In this document: piece after piece, positions 7,616-15,029 of the stretch
Numbering within the stretch: position 1 is the first letter of the stretch
Layout of the letters: the number at the start of each line of letters is the position of its first letter
IMG/VR virus record: IMGVR_UViG_3300008050_008111
Coordinates: 1 to 29,433 of that record
DNA from: a virus
DNA: 29,433 nt
Direction: 5' to 3' (one strand)
The notes under the pieces: generated by a model
Databases searched by the model: none
The model's input: the letters and a program-made list of their open reading frames with translations, nothing else
What the model was told of the DNA's origin: nothing
Program-made: the position numbers and the translations under genes

Positions 7616-8583
7616 TATTTTTTATCTCCTAGTAGGTTGATATCATTGATAATCATCCTTTCTACCATATTTTCAAAAGAAATGCTTGGAGACCATCCAA
7701 AAGCTTTTGTTGCTTTTGATGCATCGCCAACTAGTTGATCAACTTCCGCTGGTCTCATATATCTAGGATCTTGTTGGATGTATCTTTGCCAGTTTTCTAT
7801 ATTGACACATCTAAAGGCAGCGTCTAAAAAATCTCGAATAGAGTGGCTTTTCCCTGTAGCTATTACATAATCATCAGGAACGTCCTGCTGCAGCATCATC
7901 CACATAGCCTCAACATAATCCGGCGCGTAGCCCCAATCGCGAGATGCATCTAGATTACCTAATATTAGTTGTTCTTCGATTCCTAAATATATCTTAGCCA
8001 CTCCATCGGATATTTTTCTTGTAACGAATTCTATACCCCGTCGTTCTGACTCATGATTGAATAATATGCCACTACAGGTGTACATATTATAAGATTCTCT
8101 ATAATTTTTTGTAATCCAATGACCATAAACTTTTGCAACTCCATATGGGCTTCTAGGGTGAAACCGAGTTAGCTCACTTTGCGGTGTTTCAACAACTTTT
8201 CCAAACATTTCTGATGTTGAAGCTTGATAAAACTTAATATCTTTGCCAGATGCGCGGATTGCTTCAAGCATTCTTAGAACGCCCAATGCATCCACATCTC
8301 CAGTGGCTTCTGGGGAATTCCAACTTTCTCCTACAAAAGACATTGCACCCAAATTATAGATTTCATGAGGATTTGCTTCTTGGATACATCTTAATAAAGA
8401 ATTTTGATCGGTTAGATCTCCATTGATAAAAGTAATCTTATCCTCTAGATGACTTGTATTAACGCGATTTTTAGTAGAGCATCTTCTTTCCATTCCATAA
8501 ACTTTATACCCCTTTTTCAAAAGCAATTCAGCTAAATAACTTCCATCTTGACCATTAACTCCTGTTATAAGCGCTGTTTTCAT
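7615..8583 (-). CDS. gmd: GDP-mannose 4,6-dehydratase
   Basis: A 322-residue SDR enzyme that makes GDP-4-keto-6-deoxymannose from GDP-mannose. The match is strong along its length: ITGVNGQDGSYLAE (dinucleotide loop with the GQDGSYL specific to Gmd), YNLGAMSFVGESW, the catalytic STSEMFG, YGVAKVYGHW (YxxxK), and the Gmd segment NHESERRGIEFVTRKI followed by LGNLDASRDWGYAPDYVEAMW. The C-terminal DPRYMRPAEVDQLVGD is also typical. The start at 8583 follows AAGGGGGATAA and overlaps the aminotransferase stop as ATGA. The product is the precursor of GDP-perosamine, GDP-fucose and GDP-rhamnose; the adjacent aminotransferase favours perosamine. No GDP-fucose synthase is visible. Confidence 0.96.
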   Translation of the reverse strand: MKTALITGVNGQDGSYLAELLLKKGYKVYGMERRCSTKNRVNTSHLEDKITFINGDLTDQNSLLRCIQEANPHEIYNLGAMSFVGESWNSPEATGDVDALGVLRMLEAIRASGKDIKFYQASTSEMFGKVVETPQSELTRFHPRSPYGVAKVYGHWITKNYRESYNMYTCSGILFNHESERRGIEFVTRKISDGVAKIYLGIEEQLILGNLDASRDWGYAPDYVEAMWMMLQQDVPDDYVIATGKSHSIRDFLDAAFRCVNIENWQRYIQQDPRYMRPAEVDQLVGDASKATKAFGWSPSISFENMVERMIINDINLLGDKK

Positions 8584-9200
8584 TTATCCCCCTTGAGATT
8601 TTTAAATAAAGAAAATTCTCTCAAATCCCGATATTCTGGATATTCTGCCTGATCTTCGTTGTGTTCAGGATAATTTTGCATCAACATGAGTCCTCTGGCG
8701 GCTTGCTCCGGTGTCATATATGCATTCCATCCGTTTATTTCTATATCATCTTGGTGATACATTGCTTCGCCACGCCCTTCGTATCTTCCTCTTTTGAGCC
8801 ATGCAGCTGCCTTTAGATCATCAGTCAAAATCATGCCGCCTTTTCCTATTTTTAAATGTTTTTTAACATGAAAAGATAAACACATTAAGGTGCCTGGAAT
8901 GTACATATTTGATGTAAACCTTTTTGCAGCATCCCAAATAGGATAAGGTTCCAATTGATATATGCCTTTCCAGTGGTAATCTCTAAAATTTACTGTCCCG
9001 CCTGCATGTAAAATTGATTGAGGTACTGAAAGATAAGTTTTGCTGGGGATTGTTACGTCTTTAACTTTTAAATATTCGCAACACAGTAAAAGAGAGTCCG
9101 TACAACTATCTGTTGAAATGGCGTATTTAGAGCCGCAATAATCTGCTACCGTTTCTTCAAACATTTTAACAATTTTATAAGGATTATGTCTCATAATCAA
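8580..9200 (-). CDS. Short DegT/DnrJ/EryC1/StrS-type sugar aminotransferase
   Basis: A 206-residue PLP-enzyme homologue, little more than half the normal 370-390. TDSCTDSLLL matches the PLP-phosphate binding turn, TIPSKTYLSVPQSIL the family's P-x-x-T segment, PIWDAAKRF contains the Asp that contacts the pyridine nitrogen (D90), and LSFHVKKHLKIGKGGMILTD gives the Schiff-base lysine K114 in the SFHxxK context. The C-terminal small domain normally following this core is missing, yet the frame ends cleanly by overlapping gmd (ATGA), so it is not a truncation at an edge. The product may be GDP-perosamine-type. The start is ambiguous: TTG at 9200, 7-8 nt after GAGGA and overlapping the upstream TGA, or ATG at 9194. 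Confidence 0.8.
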   Translation of the reverse strand: MIMRHNPYKIVKMFEETVADYCGSKYAISTDSCTDSLLLCCEYLKVKDVTIPSKTYLSVPQSILHAGGTVNFRDYHWKGIYQLEPYPIWDAAKRFTSNMYIPGTLMCLSFHVKKHLKIGKGGMILTDDLKAAAWLKRGRYEGRGEAMYHQDDIEINGWNAYMTPEQAARGLMLMQNYPEHNEDQAEYPEYRDLREFSLFKNLKGDK

Positions 9201-9892
9201 TTACATTCCTCACAGGGACTAGTCAGGTTAAACCCAGTTTCTTCCCATCCCTTGTGACAGTTATGCCACACATTTCTAGTATAAGGATCAAAATTACTTC
9301 CTACGTCTAAAAATGTTATATCCGGATATTGTTTAAACCACTCTTTAACTAATACTCTTGCTGTCGGTCCCAAAGAAATAGCTACTACATCACCTTTTTT
9401 GAAAGTCTCTGGAAATGTTTTTAACATATGATCGTAATATTTCCAACTGTCTTTTCTAGGTATCAATGCTTTTTTGTCAACTGTAATATTAAGTTCTAAT
9501 AAGTTATCAACGTTTTGGTCATTACCGCCAATCCAAATTAGTCTCTTATCCTTTACAGCTGCTGGAAAATTGTCGATAAAATATTTCCAATTTTTGTTTG
9601 TTGTTATAACTGCACTAGTAAGATATTTATACTCCCCTGTCATATCGATAGCCGCCTGATTCAATATTGGATAGCACAAAGAACATGGAATTCCGACATA
9701 GTAATTTAGTTGTTTATGCGTTAGGGCATCTGTCAAAGCATTGCTTAGGCTCTCGTTGACATATTGATCACCTCTTGCTACCATTGAACCAACACTAGTG
9801 ACGCCCATCATTTCACCATCGTTGAATCTGGCAAAACCAAAAGGAACATTATTTTTTAAATTAGCTAAAAACCAATCCATGTTGGTTATCAT
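9197..9892 (-). CDS. GT-D-type glycosyltransferase (DUF1792-like)
   Basis: A 231-residue protein with FGFARFNDGEMMGV near the N-terminus, matching the R-x-x-D-G-E motif of GT-D glycosyltransferases in which the Asp/Glu coordinate metal and nucleotide sugar. The C-terminal region has VAISLGPTARVLVKEW and ITFLDVGSNFD, also typical of this fold (G-P-x-x-x-x-L then DxG). The start is the ATG at 9892, with GGGAG 6 nt upstream; a reading from 9931 would overlap the cupin gene needlessly. A cysteine pair near the C-terminus (CEEC) is unusual and may be a metal site or chance. Position between the cupin and aminotransferase genes supports a part in glycan assembly. Confidence 0.75.
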   Translation of the reverse strand: MITNMDWFLANLKNNVPFGFARFNDGEMMGVTSVGSMVARGDQYVNESLSNALTDALTHKQLNYYVGIPCSLCYPILNQAAIDMTGEYKYLTSAVITTNKNWKYFIDNFPAAVKDKRLIWIGGNDQNVDNLLELNITVDKKALIPRKDSWKYYDHMLKTFPETFKKGDVVAISLGPTARVLVKEWFKQYPDITFLDVGSNFDPYTRNVWHNCHKGWEETGFNLTSPCEECN

Positions 9893-9893
9893 A

Positions 9894-10241
9894 TTAATCT
9901 CCCTTTTGAATTCGATAGCTATCGCTATCAAAATGTTCCGTTGAAAATTCGAACAACTCCGAAGCTTCTAAAGCTAACATTTGGTGGCGTAACCCACGAT
10001 AAACATGAAAAGAGTCTCCAGGTAAAAGGATATACTCTTTAGCTTCTATTATATCATCTTTATCGGAATATTTAACTAGTAACTTGCCAGATTGAAGATA
10101 AAATACTTCATCCTTTAATTTATGATAGTGCCATGAGCATTTTTTATCTTTTTCAAAAAATAAAAGCTTGCCACAATATTCTGTCTTATTGACTATCCAT
10201 TTTTCGAAGCCCCAGCCTTTAGGAACAAACTTCATATCCAT
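9894..10241 (-). CDS. Cupin-fold protein, possible sugar-phosphate isomerase/epimerase
   Basis: A 115-residue single-domain cupin. KGWGFEKWIVN at the N-terminus resembles the K-x-W-G-x-E opening of mannose-6-phosphate isomerase type II cupin domains. The metal site is visible as CSWHYHKLKDEVFYLQSG (HxH-x4-E form) in motif 1 and LPGDSFHVYRGLRHQM in motif 2 with the second His group. A role in phosphomannose or keto-sugar isomerisation is plausible because gmd, which needs GDP-mannose, is nearby, but a cupin fold alone does not fix the reaction. The start overlaps the upstream HAD gene stop as TAATG; GAAGAAA is the likely ribosome site. Confidence 0.75.
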   Translation of the reverse strand: MDMKFVPKGWGFEKWIVNKTEYCGKLLFFEKDKKCSWHYHKLKDEVFYLQSGKLLVKYSDKDDIIEAKEYILLPGDSFHVYRGLRHQMLALEASELFEFSTEHFDSDSYRIQKGD

Positions 10242-10531
10242 TATATTTCTTCTATCCTTTTTGTTTTATCGCATATCAATATATCATAATGAGGCTTACT
10301 ATTCATCTTTAAGTCATGATATTTTGCTCCCCATTTTTTTAGTTGAGCAGCAGTAAGTTCTGACCAATCGTCTCCTGAGACTGCACCGCGAGCAGTCCAA
10401 TACACAATAGTATCACCTTTATCGTACAACTTATTGATTTTATTTATATTTTCTCTAATAGGTTTAGCTTCATCATATTTTCCATTTGTATTTGTACATA
10501 TGGTACCATCAATATCAACGTATAATAACAT
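10241..10531 (-). CDS. Minimal HAD-family phosphatase
   Basis: A 96-residue HAD hydrolase without a cap domain. MLLYVDIDGTIC carries the DxDGT nucleophile motif (D6, D8), IVYWTARG supplies motif II (Thr), and KMNSKPHYDILICDKTKR contains Lys and Asp of motifs III/IV. These small HADs occur in capsule and heptose loci. Here the gene lies next to an HldE-like kinase, so removal of a 7-phosphate from a heptose-1,7-bisphosphate (GmhB role) is a reasonable guess, although GmhB is about twice as long. The start ATG at 10531 has an AAGGAAG leader, and the gene overlaps the kinase gene by 17 nt. Confidence 0.75.
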   Translation of the reverse strand: MLLYVDIDGTICTNTNGKYDEAKPIRENINKINKLYDKGDTIVYWTARGAVSGDDWSELTAAQLKKWGAKYHDLKMNSKPHYDILICDKTKRIEEI

Positions 10532-11309
10532 TTTGAATATCTTCCTTCGTTAGCGCATATACTCCACTTTTTGTTACTGTTATTCTAGCACACATATTAG
10601 CAAATTTTATAGCTACACTTAGATTTTTATATAATGTATGTTTATATATGAGAGCAGCAAAAAAAGTATCCCCTGCGCCGCAAACATCATGTACTTCGAC
10701 CGGACGTGATTTATACAATATATTGTTATGATAAGCTCCCTTATCGCCTTCCGTTACAATCAAATTATAATTCTTCGGAAAAGCTATAACTTTTGAAGCT
10801 TCTGCTGCATTTATTTTTATTATTGGATTATTGTAATACGACAAATCATTCTTTTTGCTATCTACGAACAAAGGTATATTGTAATCAGCAGTTTTTTTAG
10901 ATATGTACATTGCTACTGAATTATCAATAAATCCTTTATCATAATCCACTATAGCTATAGCATCATATGCCTCATATTCGATTTGTTGTGCTTCTGCTAA
11001 AGTAAATGGCTTTAGTTTACATGTTTCACCGGTATCAAATCGTAATAAATGATTTTTAGTTTTGTTATCAATGAAACGCTCTTTTGTGATTGTTTGGTGG
11101 TTAGTTATAATGTCGACTTTTGCTTGAAATGATTCTAAATTTCTTTTGACATTAAGAGCCATGCCTTCTTTTCTTTCCGTATGCAAAAGCTTTATAACAG
11201 GTACTGGGGCTTCGGGGCTTATTCTATCACATGTTCCATAGTGATATACATCTAAGCAGCTATCTCCCACTATGAGAACGTTCAATAATTTTGGTTGTTG
11301 AGTATCCAT
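10515..11309 (-). CDS. PfkB-family kinase resembling the HldE/RfaE heptose-7-phosphate kinase domain
   Basis: A 264-residue ribokinase-fold kinase. VLIVGDSCLDVYHYGTCDR followed by ISPEAPVPVIK is the N-terminal signature of HldE (RfaE1), and VHDVCGAGDTFFAAL provides the anion hole and catalytic base (D214). The usual GGAANVAxNL motif is altered to EGMALNVKRNL, and the protein is about 50 residues shorter than the HldE kinase domain. The expected reaction is phosphorylation of D-glycero-D-manno-heptose 7-phosphate at C1. It follows, with a 50-nt overlap, a separate nucleotidyltransferase gene equivalent to the HldE C-terminal domain. The start ATG at 11309 has no good ribosome site, so a downstream start or translational coupling is possible. 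Confidence 0.82.
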   Translation of the reverse strand: MDTQQPKLLNVLIVGDSCLDVYHYGTCDRISPEAPVPVIKLLHTERKEGMALNVKRNLESFQAKVDIITNHQTITKERFIDNKTKNHLLRFDTGETCKLKPFTLAEAQQIEYEAYDAIAIVDYDKGFIDNSVAMYISKKTADYNIPLFVDSKKNDLSYYNNPIIKINAAEASKVIAFPKNYNLIVTEGDKGAYHNNILYKSRPVEVHDVCGAGDTFFAALIYKHTLYKNLSVAIKFANMCARITVTKSGVYALTKEDIQNVIIR

Positions 11310-11652
11310 CGATATATTTAAATATTTTTACTTCTGCTAGGTCGGCGCCAATTACCGTCGATGCAGTGTAATCTCCCCCTTTAACTATTATGTCAGGGTT
11401 AACAAGTTTTATCAGTTCATATGGCGTATCTTCATCAAATATTAGCACTTCATCAATATATTTTATTGATTCTAATATAAATTTCCTGTCTTTTTCAGCA
11501 TTTATTGGTCTTTCTGTACCTTTAAGTCTTCGCGTGCTAGCATCACTATTCAAGCCGACAATCACATGTCCCATAGCTTTACAATATTTAAATAATTCTA
11601 AATGGGCACGGTGGAGAATATCAAAACATCCATTTGTAAATACTTTTTTCAT
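11260..11652 (-). CDS. HldE C-terminal-type sugar nucleotidyltransferase (RfaE2-like)
   Basis: A 130-residue cytidylyltransferase-fold enzyme beginning MKKVFTNGCFDILHRAH. It carries GLNSDASTRRLKGTERPIN, FDEDTPYELIKLVNPDIIVKGGDY in consecutive segments, and a C-terminal YSTTKIIER, matching the heptose-1-phosphate adenylyltransferase domain of HldE. The usual HxGH active-site motif reads HRAH (residues 14-17), with Gly changed to Ala. In most bacteria this domain is fused after the kinase; here it is a separate gene placed before the kinase. The start at ATG 11652 lacks an obvious ribosome site; a TTG at 11673 is the alternative. The expected product is an ADP- or other NDP-heptose. Confidence 0.85.
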   Translation of the reverse strand: MKKVFTNGCFDILHRAHLELFKYCKAMGHVIVGLNSDASTRRLKGTERPINAEKDRKFILESIKYIDEVLIFDEDTPYELIKLVNPDIIVKGGDYTASTVIGADLAEVKIFKYIDGYSTTKIIERSHSGR

Positions 11653-11656
11653 TTTT

Positions 11657-12490
11657 TTATAATGATTCTTCAAACATTTGTAAAGCTTTGTTCTTTCTTT
11701 TCCTGATTTCTTCTATCAAAGACTCACCGGTCATATTAAATATTTTTTCAGAACCAAACCCCAATAGTCTAGGATTTGTAGCTAATTTGCAATTCAGCAT
11801 TTTAGCTTCTGCAGATATTCTAGAGAACGTTTCTAACACTCCAGGGATAAATACTAATCCTTCGTATTTTGCCAATTGTTTTAGTAGCTCTTCTTCTCCG
11901 CAAGGTTCTATCAAGTCAAATTCAATATTGTTTTTATTACAAAAGGTTATAGCGCGGGATGTATTTTTTATAGGATTACTTGATTGTAAAATTGCATACT
12001 TTTCATTCTTTTCTTCGCCTATTAGGGTTTTGATATAGTCTAACCTATCATCAGACCATAAGCTACATCCTATACTAAAAACATTGTCAATTTGCAGTGT
12101 TTTTTGCAGTATTTCTTTACATATAGAACTCAACACTACTACCATTTTAGCATATGCATAAAATTCCTTATTTATAACCTGATCTTCTGGTATTTGGAAA
12201 CCAGGAAAAACACTTGGATCTCTAGTTTTTATATATTTGTGATCATGTTCATATATGATATACGATTTCCCTTTGAGAAGCGCTTTATTATTCTCGCTAA
12301 GAAACACAAAATTGCTTATAATAAAGAAATCACCGTCTTCAATATGTTTTGAGGTTAGGGTCTGACAACTGATCAGCTGCAGGTTTGGAATTATTGATTC
12401 TAGATGCTTGATTAATATATGATCATTGCTTTCTGCTCCTCCTAAAAAATCAGAACGAAACATATCTGCAACAAAAATTATTTTTTTCAT
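11657..12490 (-). CDS. GT-B glycosyltransferase (GT4-like)
   Basis: A 277-residue glycosyltransferase. The N-terminal FVADMFRSDFLGGAE resembles the glycine-rich acceptor-side loop of GT4 enzymes (GGAE). The C-terminal domain has YAILQSSNPIKNTSRAI and GLVFIPGVLETFSRISAEAKML, equivalent to the donor-binding E-x7-E region of GT4 (ETFSRISAEA). It is compact compared with the usual 350-400. The start overlaps the upstream gene's stop as ATGA. No membrane helix is visible. The donor and acceptor are unknown; the retaining GT-B type is inferred from the ExxxxxxxE motif. Confidence 0.75.
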   Translation of the reverse strand: MKKIIFVADMFRSDFLGGAESNDHILIKHLESIIPNLQLISCQTLTSKHIEDGDFFIISNFVFLSENNKALLKGKSYIIYEHDHKYIKTRDPSVFPGFQIPEDQVINKEFYAYAKMVVVLSSICKEILQKTLQIDNVFSIGCSLWSDDRLDYIKTLIGEEKNEKYAILQSSNPIKNTSRAITFCNKNNIEFDLIEPCGEEELLKQLAKYEGLVFIPGVLETFSRISAEAKMLNCKLATNPRLLGFGSEKIFNMTGESLIEEIRKRKNKALQMFEESL

Positions 12491-13746
12491 ATTATTTCAA
12501 TTGCATCTAACTCTTGTTGCCAATTCAATTCTTCTGCGGAGGGGAGGAAAATTTTTATAGATTCAGCAAATTCTTCGTATTGTTGTTCTTCGGAAAAATT
12601 CTTTAGTATCCATTTGCGCAGTTTTTTAGCTTGTGACTTGTAACGCCCATGATCTTTGTATACTTCGCGAAGCTTCATCTTATAAGATCCTTGTTGAGCA
12701 TACGCCCACATAGAATCAGCCTGTACAACGCCATCCCATACAGCAGCTTTTTGTACGAGTTCTAAATCATAATCGACTTTTGCATATTGAGCTTTTAATT
12801 TTTCTTTGCCTTTCTTGCTTTTTACCGGCATATAAAGAAAATCTAAATGTCCACTCCAATCGGTTGCTAATACTGGAAGTCCTGAATATGCTGCTTCGAA
12901 AAGAGGAAGACCAAACCCCTCACCATGTGTTAGAGAAATAAGACAACTGATATCATTATGCGTATAAAGAGAATGCATTTCTTGATCAGAGAGATCTCCG
13001 TGGAGGAGGTATACCTTGCATTTTCGATTGTCATACTTTTTGAGAAGACTTGATAACTGTTTTCTAGCTTCAACTCTATCGATAAGAGAACCGCCCTTTG
13101 CAAACGTTTTGACAACCAATCCTACATCGGGATTGTCGATAAATTCTTCAATAAACCAAGTAATTGTATTATGTATGTTTTTTCTTGGTCCCCACTGAGC
13201 CACGGTAAGAAAATTGAATTTAGTAGTTAGATTTAGATCTAATTCCACCTCTTCAAACTGCTTTACTGGGTAATGTACAATTTCTATTTCTTTGTTACAC
13301 TTAAGAAAACCTTTTTGACCCGTTCTTTGATCTGTCCCTTCATAAACAGTGCTAAGAAATACTTCTTTTGAATGCTCAGAAATTGTAATTATTTTATCCA
13401 TTTCATTAGCTTTTCCAAGCCACTGTGGGGCAACTTTAGTTGTTTCGATACCAGCAGTAACTCCGACATTGATAGGAGCCATTTTTTGCCATTCGTTAGG
13501 AATAGTAACTTGAATGCTCATATCAAATTGACCTTGTTGTTGATTATGAATCGCTGTCTTTCGAATGAGATCATCCATCCACTTCCGCTCTTCATTATCT
13601 TCCCAAATCCAATTGGACTGACCCCAATTGACAGGAATTAAATATATATCTAGCCCTTCTACTTCACGTAAAGCTCTAAGTACAAAACGGCAATGTTCAC
13701 CATAGCCGGTTCTTGTTAATGCTGGACCTCTAACTAATACCTTCAT
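12487..13746 (-). CDS. GT4-family glycosyltransferase
   Basis: A 419-residue GT-B enzyme. The opening VLVRGPALTRTGYGEH supplies the N-terminal glycine loop. NFLTVAQWGPRKNIHNTI is the start of the C-terminal Rossmann domain (the W/GPRKN segment), and HGEGFGLPLFEAAYSGLPVL is the classical donor-binding E-x7-E motif of GT4 glycosyltransferases. A long C-terminal helical tail follows (LRKWILKNFSEEQQYEEF). A good ribosome site, GAGGTGCAAC, precedes the ATG at 13746, and the gene overlaps the upstream GT4 gene by 17 nt. It resembles its upstream neighbour in architecture; together they could add successive sugars. Confidence 0.88.
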   Translation of the reverse strand: MKVLVRGPALTRTGYGEHCRFVLRALREVEGLDIYLIPVNWGQSNWIWEDNEERKWMDDLIRKTAIHNQQQGQFDMSIQVTIPNEWQKMAPINVGVTAGIETTKVAPQWLGKANEMDKIITISEHSKEVFLSTVYEGTDQRTGQKGFLKCNKEIEIVHYPVKQFEEVELDLNLTTKFNFLTVAQWGPRKNIHNTITWFIEEFIDNPDVGLVVKTFAKGGSLIDRVEARKQLSSLLKKYDNRKCKVYLLHGDLSDQEMHSLYTHNDISCLISLTHGEGFGLPLFEAAYSGLPVLATDWSGHLDFLYMPVKSKKGKEKLKAQYAKVDYDLELVQKAAVWDGVVQADSMWAYAQQGSYKMKLREVYKDHGRYKSQAKKLRKWILKNFSEEQQYEEFAESIKIFLPSAEELNWQQELDAIEII

Positions 13747-15022
13747 GTTGCACCTCTTCTATTTCTTCTAGAACCCAACGTTGGGTTTCTTTTCTAGTTT
13801 CCCATGAACCTTCTTCTTCATGTAGTTGTGTGAGCGTATCGACCCACGTGCTATTAAACGTTTCGAAATTGTAATTATCCATTACATGTTGGCGACCAGC
13901 TAATCCTAGCTTAAGTCGCTCTTCTTTACTCATAGAATACATTGTTTCCAGTGCGTTCGCAACGTCGCCACCATTGACTCTATCTTCATAGATCCATGGA
14001 ATCTGTTGTGAACCAATAATTGCCTTTGATGCAGGTTCAATACCAATTCCAAATGTCTTGTCTCCAAACTTAACCTGTTCTTGTAAGCCACCTGTCATAG
14101 AAACAATAATGGGAGTTCCGCAAGAAAGTGATTCTAGAGTTGCCAATCCAAAACCTTCTGCATCTGATATATTGACTGTACAATCAGCTATATTATAAAA
14201 CATGGCTAGCTTCTCCGGTGGAACTTTAGCTTGACTAAACAATATTTCACCATTGGTTAGTCCTAGTTGCGCCACAATTGCTTCAAGATCTTGTCCATGC
14301 TGGTCTTTTATTTCTGTATGCATTACTAGGCATGCTTTGTCATTGCCTACTTTGTCTAAGAAATCTTTGAACCAATATATTAGTGAGCCGCTTTGTTTGC
14401 GACGGGCGTTACGATTATTCCAAAAGAAAATAAATTTATCCGGATCATAATATTTACCAAATACTTCTTTTTTGACTGCTGTAATTTGTTCTTGATCATC
14501 AACCGGCTGGAAGATATCACTATTTACTGCATGGGGGATATACTGTGATTTTGTATCAGGTGCTACGGTCTTCACAATGTCTGCAGTTACTTTAGAGATG
14601 CAAGCAACAAAATCATTTGAATCATAGAATTTTTTATTAAAAGTAGGATAAGGATAGTTATCCCAAACGTGATAGTAAACCATGGGGAGTAATGGTCTAA
14701 TTTCGTTTTCCATCTCCCACAGCCATCCAAAAAAGCGAGGATCTGTCATAAACCAAAGAATGTCTGGTTTTTCTTGTCTAATAATAGAACGAAGTAATTC
14801 AGGATTGCCATATCCGTCGACGGGGAACATAATCCAGTCGTCGCCCCATTCTTCTGTTTTGATTGGTTGATAACTAGGATGTTTGATTGCGCCACCCAAA
14901 GATCTGACTTGAAAATTGCCTGTCTTAAGAAGCGCTTCACACATATACTTAGTTTGAGTTCCTACTCCGCTTGGTGATAATGGCATATCACTAATGGTTA
15001 GAACTTTAATTTTTTTGTCCAT
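13730..15022 (-). CDS. GT4-family glycosyltransferase
   Basis: A 430-residue GT-B enzyme and the first gene of the glycan block in transcription order. ISDMPLSPSGVGTQTKYM contains the acceptor glycine loop, FIFFWNNRNARRKQSG opens the C-terminal domain, and DAEGFGLATLESLSCGTPIIV is the donor-site E-x7-E motif. A YHVWDNYPYPTFNKKFY stretch lies in the acceptor domain. The start ATG at 15022 follows GAGGAATAA. An 8-bp gap separates it from the nuclease gene upstream, so the block probably shares transcripts with the nucleic-acid genes. No signal or membrane segment is visible. Confidence 0.9.
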   Translation of the reverse strand: MDKKIKVLTISDMPLSPSGVGTQTKYMCEALLKTGNFQVRSLGGAIKHPSYQPIKTEEWGDDWIMFPVDGYGNPELLRSIIRQEKPDILWFMTDPRFFGWLWEMENEIRPLLPMVYYHVWDNYPYPTFNKKFYDSNDFVACISKVTADIVKTVAPDTKSQYIPHAVNSDIFQPVDDQEQITAVKKEVFGKYYDPDKFIFFWNNRNARRKQSGSLIYWFKDFLDKVGNDKACLVMHTEIKDQHGQDLEAIVAQLGLTNGEILFSQAKVPPEKLAMFYNIADCTVNISDAEGFGLATLESLSCGTPIIVSMTGGLQEQVKFGDKTFGIGIEPASKAIIGSQQIPWIYEDRVNGGDVANALETMYSMSKEERLKLGLAGRQHVMDNYNFETFNSTWVDTLTQLHEEEGSWETRKETQRWVLEEIEEVQHEGIS

Positions 15023-15029
15023 TTATTCC

